Source: CAZOHC01 sp964579845 (GTDB lineage Bacteria > Patescibacteriota > Microgenomatia > Levybacterales > UBA12049). From it: DNA of 19,579 nucleotides. Shown here one piece after another: positions 14,041 to 19,579 of the stretch. A model generated the notes under the pieces. That model was not told the DNA's origin, ran no database searches, and saw only the letters and a program-made list of their open reading frames with translations. Each line of letters starts with the position of its first letter. The stretch's first letter is position 1. The stretch spans positions 1 to 19,579 of the forward strand of contig CAZOHC010000023.1 of NCBI GenBank assembly GCA_964579845.1, read 5' to 3'. Both the position numbers and the translations under genes were made by a program.

Positions 14041-16854
14041 ATGAAGAAAGCACTGCTTTATAGCATCATCTTATTCCTTCTCCTCTTTACACTTGCCTTT
14101 ACGACACGTATCACAACTTCGATGCAGTCAACCATTGCACCGTTTCTCCTTCGGGCATCACAGCAACAAGGAACACTGACGTTTCCAGACAACACGCTGG
14201 TGACGCCTCAAGCGGACGATAAAGAAGCAAGTCAGTCGAATTTTTCGGATAGTGATACAGATGATCGCATACAGACTCTTTTCCGATTGATAAACGAACA
14301 CCGTGTTGCAAACGGAAAGCACGAATTGGTATTTTCTCCGGAAGTAACAATTTCCGCCGAATCGCATGCCGAATATCTCGGCGAAATTAATGAATGTAAA
14401 CATGATTCGGGCATTATCGGAGAGGAACTGCCGATTATCCATGTATCCGATACCGGATTTGACGGGTATGAACTGAGGGAAAATCTTTCATGCAGGACAA
14501 ATGATCCACAGCTGGCATTTGAAGGCTGGAGAAGCAGCACCGGACACAACAGTACGATGCTCGCAAGAGATGCTACTCATATTGGTATCGGGTTGAATGC
14601 TGAAAAAGGTATATACGTTATGAAAATCGCACGGGCAAATGGAGTGACGCCTGGTCAGAACATAACGGGAACTCCTCGTCTCACCGTCACTCCGTCAAAA
14701 ACCGTTTCACCAATCCCTTCCGTTTCTCTAACCGTCGTACCGACATCGAACTCCCCTGCTCCGTCGATCAACGCCATCAGTCCGACAGTCAGTTCTGTTC
14801 CACTCGACGGAACTCAAACCCGCCAGGTTGATTGGGTGCATGAGGGTCAGGGTCTTTGCTGGTCCGCATGGGCGGGTAATCAGTGCTCTCTTGAACCACA
14901 TGAAGGAGGAGCAACTTCGATGGCCCGTGATCTCAATCATGACGGTCAACCGGATATCTCATGCTCACAAGGCAACGGTTCAAACCAAACAACAACGGTA
15001 ACCAACACATCAGATCGATCAATCACACTTTCCTGTGAACGGTATGCTTGCAATCAATGCGCAACCGGTAATGGCACCCATGCACAGTGTGACGGTGCGA
15101 TTGACCCAAATTCAAACCGCATCTCTGAAGAAGTTCTTCTTGAACCGGGATGCTCTCTCACATGTACATTTTCCGGTATTGTAGGCAACTGTAGTGAGAG
15201 TGAATCCCCGGATTCAAACCCGACACCAACCCAGACACCCACGCCTCAAGTAACATTCGGACCTTCAATCTCCCCTACACCGACCGAGGCTACTCCTCAA
15301 GGCCCGACTCCTGACCCTGCGTATGAAGAAGAAACGGCCCGCGTCTCAACGATGATCTCTGAAATCTCAATTGACAATATCCGCTCATATATTGAACAGC
15401 TCGTCGATGATGATACTATTGAAGGGACCGATGAACAGCAGACCAGATACACAGGCTCTGAAGGTAATGATACGGAAGCAGCTTATATCAGTTCGCAGCT
15501 TGAAAGTTTCGGTTATACCGTATCCCTGCAGTCATTTGATCAGGTCGATTCAATTCTGTCACAGTTTACCTGTCCTGCAGGCACAGAAATAACCAATATT
15601 ACCGCGACGCTCCCGGGATCTGATTCTGAAGAACGTTATCTGTTGACCGGTCACTATGACTCAATTTCCGAAGAGGCTGATTATGATCCGGCACCCGGTG
15701 CGGATGATAATGCCAGCGGAACGGCAACGGTTCTCGAAACAGCGCGTGTTCTCGCACAAGCTCATCAGCAACAAGCATTGAAACATCCCGTCGAAATAGT
15801 ACTTTTTGATGCTGAAGAACTCGGTTTATGTGGTAGCAGCTATTATGTTTCACAACTTGACGCTTCAAAAAAAGAATCGATAAAAGGAGTATTTAATATC
15901 GATATGATTGGTTTTTCTCCTGACACTGAAAAGTGTACATATACTGCATACAACGGTGCAGATACACGCTCATTAGATCTGGTAAAGAGAATTGCAACGA
16001 TGAATGATCTATACGGTTTGCAGACGACAGGCTTCGCCCGGCCGTCAACACAAAAAAACTCTGATCATGCCAGCTTCTGGAACTCCAATATTCCTGCGAT
16101 TATGCTCAGTGAGTGTTATCCTGATCAAAATACAAATTATCACAAAACAACGGATAGAATCGGCTCATTGCATTTCGAACAGATTGAACAGGCCGCCCAA
16201 TCGGTGATTGCAACTATCGGTGAGTTAGCTCTCGGAATTCCCTATCGGGATACGCTCGTTACGCCGACCAGCGCACCTCAGCCGACAGCCGCTCAACCGA
16301 CAGTTCCTCCGAATACAACACCTCAACCTACTCAGCCGCCTGCAACCGGATCATGCACGCTCACCACTTCCGAACAGGAAATGACCCGACTGGTGAATGA
16401 ATACAGAGGAAGCCAAGGAATTGCTGCACTTTCTACAGACTGCCGGCTTACGGAAGCAGCACGTCGCCACGCAGAAGATCAGGCTGCAATGACAGCGGAT
16501 CAGACAGCAACTACCTCCCCTCACTGCACGGGTGGTATCGGCGACGGTAGGAATTGTCCTCAGGGAAACGTGATGACACGTGTGCAAGCGACAGGATATC
16601 GATTTCTTACGATCCAGGAAAACATATATGCAGGTACAAATCCTCAACGGGCGTTGGATTTTTGGAAAAACAGTACCGGACACAACAACGTTCTGATGTC
16701 AAGAAATCCCACACATATCGGTATCGGAGTATCTGATTTCGGGATAGTACTCGTTATTGCGACACCTGAGGAAGGTTATACCATAAGTCCGCCCAACGGA
16801 AACACAAGCAAAGGAAATAATTTTTTTGCATTACTGATATCTGTTTTTAATTAA
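14041..16854 (+). CDS. Secreted multidomain protein: CAP, Cys-rich domain, M28 metallopeptidase, CAP
   Basis: This 937-residue exported protein has a hydrophobic signal or anchor at residues 4-22. CAP domain 1 (about 80-200) has H109, E147 and H169 (STGHNST), matching the family's cavity residues. A Cys-rich module (about 260-385, ten cysteines) lies between Pro/Thr/Ser linkers. An M28 zinc aminopeptidase-like domain (about 430-735) keeps the full metal and catalytic set: H538 (GHYDS), D555 (GADDNASG), E592-E593 (DAEELG), D621 (NIDMIGF) and H676 (SDHASFW). A Pro/Thr/Gln linker (about 740-770) leads to CAP domain 2 (about 780-910) with H810, E860 and H881. M28 enzymes remove amino acids from peptides; CAP domains bind lipids or sterols or have debated protease-like roles. 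The combination is unusual. Transcription is likely controlled by the palindromic promoter. The next gene follows after 5 nt. Confidence 0.92.
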   Translation: MKKALLYSIILFLLLFTLAFTTRITTSMQSTIAPFLLRASQQQGTLTFPDNTLVTPQADDKEASQSNFSDSDTDDRIQTLFRLINEHRVANGKHELVFSPEVTISAESHAEYLGEINECKHDSGIIGEELPIIHVSDTGFDGYELRENLSCRTNDPQLAFEGWRSSTGHNSTMLARDATHIGIGLNAEKGIYVMKIARANGVTPGQNITGTPRLTVTPSKTVSPIPSVSLTVVPTSNSPAPSINAISPTVSSVPLDGTQTRQVDWVHEGQGLCWSAWAGNQCSLEPHEGGATSMARDLNHDGQPDISCSQGNGSNQTTTVTNTSDRSITLSCERYACNQCATGNGTHAQCDGAIDPNSNRISEEVLLEPGCSLTCTFSGIVGNCSESESPDSNPTPTQTPTPQVTFGPSISPTPTEATPQGPTPDPAYEEETARVSTMISEISIDNIRSYIEQLVDDDTIEGTDEQQTRYTGSEGNDTEAAYISSQLESFGYTVSLQSFDQVDSILSQFTCPAGTEITNITATLPGSDSEERYLLTGHYDSISEEADYDPAPGADDNASGTATVLETARVLAQAHQQQALKHPVEIVLFDAEELGLCGSSYYVSQLDASKKESIKGVFNIDMIGFSPDTEKCTYTAYNGADTRSLDLVKRIATMNDLYGLQTTGFARPSTQKNSDHASFWNSNIPAIMLSECYPDQNTNYHKTTDRIGSLHFEQIEQAAQSVIATIGELALGIPYRDTLVTPTSAPQPTAAQPTVPPNTTPQPTQPPATGSCTLTTSEQEMTRLVNEYRGSQGIAALSTDCRLTEAARRHAEDQAAMTADQTATTSPHCTGGIGDGRNCPQGNVMTRVQATGYRFLTIQENIYAGTNPQRALDFWKNSTGHNNVLMSRNPTHIGIGVSDFGIVLVIATPEEGYTISPPNGNTSKGNNFFALLISVFN

Positions 16855-16859
16855 AACCA

Positions 16860-17516
16860 ATGAAAATCATTCTAAATAACATAATTTTTCTTTTCATTTC
16901 CCTATTTTTTTTGCAAAATTCCGTATCTGCGCAAATATCCACCAATATATATGTAGCACCTTATATGACCGAACAGGATCGAACCAATGTATTTGAAAAC
17001 AGTACCCAAGTTCTTGACTATCTCGAAGGAGATGATATCGAACAGCCGGTGATTTTATTTACAGCAACCGATGATCAATTTGATTTACTCAGATCAAAAG
17101 GCGTCCGACCCGAACTCATAGAGAAACAGGCAAATCTTTCAAATTATGTTTACGTATATCATCCTGCAGCGAATAAAGCACCTCTCCTCTCCAAATATGG
17201 GACGGTATATGCGATAACCTCTCATCATACGCTTGTGAAAATCTCAAACCCGGATACGTTTGAATTCACAGGTGAACTCGTCCAATTTTCCCGTCTGCCG
17301 CTCGGTCAGGAAGTAGAAAAACCGATTTATGTAGACGGCAGTAAATCAGCCGAATTGGATTTAAAAAATGTAAAATGGGCTCCCGCACCGTTTTCATGGA
17401 AAAACTTATTTTACATATTGTCCCCTCTCATCTTTATAGCAGTTATTGCAGGAACTGTTTGGTACCTGATCAAAAAACGGAAAAAGAATACCTCTCAAAA
17501 AGAACAATCCTTGTGA
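16860..17516 (+). CDS. Single-pass membrane protein with extracellular domain, co-transcribed with the M28 protein gene
   Basis: The 218-residue product has an N-terminal signal peptide (about 1-24, ending VSAQ). An extracellular domain follows (about 25-175). One transmembrane helix (about 182-202, FYILSPLIFIAVIAGTVWYL) precedes a Lys/Arg-rich cytoplasmic tail, so type I topology is predicted. The extracellular domain has alternating beta/alpha character: VILFTATDDQFDLLRSKGV, NYVYVYHPAANKAPLLSKYG, VYAITSHHTLVKI. This resembles small accessory or propeptide-like domains found beside secreted peptidases, but that likeness is an impression only. It starts 5 nt after the M28 gene stop without a Shine-Dalgarno site, so it is coupled to it and may anchor or regulate that protein. 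Its 3' end overlaps the convergent gene by 22 nt. Confidence 0.8.
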   Translation: MKIILNNIIFLFISLFFLQNSVSAQISTNIYVAPYMTEQDRTNVFENSTQVLDYLEGDDIEQPVILFTATDDQFDLLRSKGVRPELIEKQANLSNYVYVYHPAANKAPLLSKYGTVYAITSHHTLVKISNPDTFEFTGELVQFSRLPLGQEVEKPIYVDGSKSAELDLKNVKWAPAPFSWKNLFYILSPLIFIAVIAGTVWYLIKKRKKNTSQKEQSL

Positions 17517-18061
17517 CACATCAGGATATTTTCATCATCAGAACAAATACCGTCACCGCATGAGGGTTCAATAGGCGGGATCTCCAGATTGTATGCTTTC
17601 AGATCAACTTGAAGCTTCACCTCACCGGATTCATCATAGAACACAATATTATCTGCCTGCTGAAACCATGGCAATCTCAGAGTGAACTTCCCCAACGGCA
17701 GCATTTGTTTATCAGACTCTACGCTGCCCGTATCAATAAACATTTTTTCTTTAATAACCGTGTATTGCTTTACAGTTCTCCCGCGGAATAATTCTCTATC
17801 TCCCTGCCGGATAGATATTGCATAATAATGTTCCGGGATTGATGTCTGATAATCAGGAGCATACTCCTGCTTGATACTTATATTTTCCAAACTCAACTCA
17901 AAATTATTTGTTTGTTCCAACTGCAATACATAGGATAATAGCTGTACCGGATTTGAAGTTTTTTTCTGATTAAATAATAAATAAAAACCAAGTGTGAGAA
18001 GAATACTCACACCTATTGCTGCAATTATTTTGATTCGAGGGGGTAATCGTCTCCAGTACAT
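17495..18061 (-). CDS. Small membrane-anchored protein with CGDG cysteine motif
   Basis: The start is ATG 18061, 4 nt after the stop of the upstream M64-like gene; an in-frame TTG at 18082 would overlap that gene and is less likely. The 188-residue product has a basic N-terminus and one membrane helix (about residues 11-31), then an exported domain of mostly beta character. It ends with a compact Cys motif, CGDGICSDDENILMCHKDC, of the CGDGxC...EN...C..DC type. That motif recurs in secreted proteins of archaea and of Patescibacteria, probably as a disulfide-stabilised or calcium-binding loop. It is co-transcribed with the metalloprotease gene, so it may be an accessory or processing partner; this is inferred from the operon. 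The function is otherwise unknown. Confidence 0.8.
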   Translation of the reverse strand: MYWRRLPPRIKIIAAIGVSILLTLGFYLLFNQKKTSNPVQLLSYVLQLEQTNNFELSLENISIKQEYAPDYQTSIPEHYYAISIRQGDRELFRGRTVKQYTVIKEKMFIDTGSVESDKQMLPLGKFTLRLPWFQQADNIVFYDESGEVKLQVDLKAYNLEIPPIEPSCGDGICSDDENILMCHKDCSF

Positions 18062-18065
18062 ATAG

Positions 18066-19520
18066 TTATCGATAATTTGCAAAAACTTCCTGTATCAGAT
18101 GAACCAGTGCCGGACCGTGAAAAACAAAGTTATCCGGAGCGCCGATAGTCTGAGTATCCATTATACTTTTCGGCCGGGGGCGAAAACCGTCAGAATTGTA
18201 GCATCTGGGATAACAACCGACATCTTGATACATCAGTTGTTCTAAAGGAGTGCATTCCCGTTGATTACAGTCCCATTTCGGACATGCGATTCGGTTTTCT
18301 GCCGGCATTTGATCGTCAGGGCAGAGCGGTTGATCTTCCGGACATGGATCCTGCCGGCTACTAAGCGAACCTCCGTCGTAGGTGCAATTCGGAAGTTCTT
18401 CCGACTCTCCTCCTTCATCATACTCATCATTGAATCCGCCTACAAAATGTCCCCATTCGTGTGTTGCAATCGGATTATATACCTGTAAAGCACCAGTCGT
18501 TACCATTCCTCCGACATATAAGAAAGCCCACCCTTCAACCTCCTCGGGGGAAGAGTGTTCGATCACGAGAAATCTGTCAGCGGCGCAGGGTTTCTGATTC
18601 ATACCGATATCATAGAACGCTTCATCAAATGATAACGTCCGATTATTGTATACGGTGTTATTAAATGCATACCAGTTCATTTTATTTACTATTTCCTCAT
18701 CATAATCAGTCAAATTGGTTTTAATTAAATCATCAACGGCAGCCTGCGCATATTGTAAAAATATATCGTATTGTTCTGGTGAAAAATGAGCGGGAATCAC
18801 GACGATATCCAGCTTGTCGCCCGAAGAGCCTCTGACATTCAATGGAACACATAATTGATCGAAATTTTGGGTAGGTAATCTGGTCGGTTGAGGCGGATAG
18901 GTCGGAGTTACTACCTGTCCTCCTTGGGGTGGCGGTATATCTGAGTCCGAGTTTTCTGTCGGAACTGATGTGGGTTGTACTACGGGATCTTGGGTAGGGT
19001 TTTCTACTGGATCAGTCGGTTGAACCGTATCCGGATTAAATAACGTGCATAATTCGGTAAACCCTCTGCCGTCACTGTTCGTTTCTCCTGTTGTATCTGT
19101 TATGGTAAATCGTACCAAAGCAAAACGCACCTCAGCATCATAAGTCTGACCCAACGGGTTTGCGGTGATAACAAATCGTTTTTCACCCTCCGCACTAGGG
19201 ATTTCATTCCATGCGACTTGCCCCACTTCGCCACCTTCTACACTATCAAGTCTTAGTTTTCTTCCGTCATACTTTACACCTACCTCCATTTCTTCTCCGG
19301 CTTTATATTGAGCCATGTTGATGGAAAATTGTACTTCTCCCCCGTTACGGATTTGTTCCCGCGGTGTAACAATTTGGAGGTTATAGATAGGTGCTGCCTC
19401 AACACTGAAATTATGATAAGGATATACATAATAAAGAAGCCCTAAAGTGATAAAAAAACCTATGAAAATCGAGAGCATATGAAGTCGTAACGAGGCCGTA
19501 TTTTTTTTCTTCCGGGGCAT
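18066..19520 (-). CDS. Secreted or membrane-anchored M64-type zinc metalloprotease
   Basis: The 484-residue product starts with a very basic N-terminus and a membrane helix (about residues 14-32), followed by a possible cleavage region (VEAAP). Residues about 42-160 form a beta-rich domain resembling cohesin-like or Ig-like modules (YNLQIVTPREQIRNGGEVQF). A Pro/Thr/Gln linker follows (about 170-220). The catalytic domain (about 225-484) contains the zinc motif H354-E355-W-G-H358 followed by N-DEY, the pattern of peptidase family M64 (IgA-peptidase-like). A Cys-rich insert lies between about 375 and 445, and PKSIMD near residue 454 may be the Met-turn. The substrate is unknown; M64 members cleave proteins outside the cell. 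The promoter (TTGCAA, 17 nt, TATCTT) ends 6 nt before the ATG. It is the first gene of a two-gene operon. Confidence 0.87.
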   Translation of the reverse strand: MPRKKKNTASLRLHMLSIFIGFFITLGLLYYVYPYHNFSVEAAPIYNLQIVTPREQIRNGGEVQFSINMAQYKAGEEMEVGVKYDGRKLRLDSVEGGEVGQVAWNEIPSAEGEKRFVITANPLGQTYDAEVRFALVRFTITDTTGETNSDGRGFTELCTLFNPDTVQPTDPVENPTQDPVVQPTSVPTENSDSDIPPPQGGQVVTPTYPPQPTRLPTQNFDQLCVPLNVRGSSGDKLDIVVIPAHFSPEQYDIFLQYAQAAVDDLIKTNLTDYDEEIVNKMNWYAFNNTVYNNRTLSFDEAFYDIGMNQKPCAADRFLVIEHSSPEEVEGWAFLYVGGMVTTGALQVYNPIATHEWGHFVGGFNDEYDEGGESEELPNCTYDGGSLSSRQDPCPEDQPLCPDDQMPAENRIACPKWDCNQRECTPLEQLMYQDVGCYPRCYNSDGFRPRPKSIMDTQTIGAPDNFVFHGPALVHLIQEVFANYR

Positions 19521-19526
19521 AGTATA

Positions 19527-19555
19527 AAGATAATATTTTTATTTTGTACTTGCAA
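19527..19555 (-). promoter_or_regulatory. Promoter of the M64 protease operon
   Basis: On the minus strand TTGCAA (19555-19550) is followed after 17 nt by TATCTT (19532-19527). Six nt (TATACT) then precede the ATG at 19520. The TATACT next to the ATG is itself -10-like but would place the transcript start inside the gene. Confidence 0.6.
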
Positions 19556-19579
19556 GAGAATTACTGTTGACATTCTTTT

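Noticed and set aside
15054..15868. Minus-strand open frames inside the CAP-M28-CAP gene (and similar frames opposite other genes)
   Set aside because: They lie entirely opposite a gene with intact domain motifs, lack promoters, and have low-complexity or Arg/His/Ser-rich composition typical of antisense shadows.
1..19579. Mobile element or prophage origin of the window
   Set aside because: No transposase, integrase, phage structural gene, tRNA attachment site or long terminal repeat was seen, and base composition looks even along the window.

Overview
This 19.6 kb window is densely coding and AT-rich. It looks like a chromosomal segment of a Candidate Phyla Radiation (Patescibacteria) bacterium, possibly of the Microgenomates group. 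That placement is an inference from several features: many lineage-restricted proteins mixed with a few compact housekeeping enzymes, very short intergenic gaps, no recognisable Shine-Dalgarno sites, and large secreted proteins with Pro/Thr-rich linkers. TGA, TAA and TAG behave as stops, which argues against the UGA-glycine lineages (Gracilibacteria, Absconditabacteria). No rRNA, tRNA, CRISPR array, insertion sequence or integrase was found.

Layout. (1) 1-3235: a divergent pair of unrecognised genes. The leftward reading frame (1851 to beyond position 1) is broken by an in-frame TAA at 1434-1432. The rightward gene (1901-3235) encodes a protein with a C-terminal membrane anchor. Their promoters overlap face to face in 49 bp. 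(2) 3274-5769: an unknown protein, a GalT-type nucleotidyltransferase facing it with no gap, and a divergent peptidyl-tRNA hydrolase (pth). (3) 5887-10279: a sugar/envelope block of three GT4 glycosyltransferases, two of them tandem paralogs, followed by a DUF218/YdcF-like protein. (4) 10329-11910: three small or unrecognised genes preceded by a heptamer tandem repeat; the last gene again encodes a C-terminally anchored protein. (5) 11913-14008: a GH18/YaaH-like secreted hydrolase divergent from a transaldolase. (6) 14041-19520: an extracellular protease island. It has a 937-residue CAP / Cys-rich / M28 peptidase / CAP protein plus a single-pass membrane protein, converging on a leftward operon with an M64-type metalloprotease and a small anchored CGDG Cys-motif protein.

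How the genes may work together: the glycosyltransferases, transaldolase and GalT fit sugar activation and assembly of surface glycans. The GH18 enzyme and the protease island are predicted to act outside the membrane on peptidoglycan, glycans or proteins, plausible for an organism that scavenges from, or attaches to, neighbouring cells. This link is inferred from gene content only.

The most striking sequence-level feature is regulatory. Most transcription-unit heads have a good -10 hexamer ending 5-9 nt before the ATG, so the predicted transcripts begin at or within a few bases of the start codon (leaderless mRNAs). Genes inside operons overlap the preceding gene or follow it within a few bases. 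Convergent genes abut or overlap with no visible intrinsic terminator.
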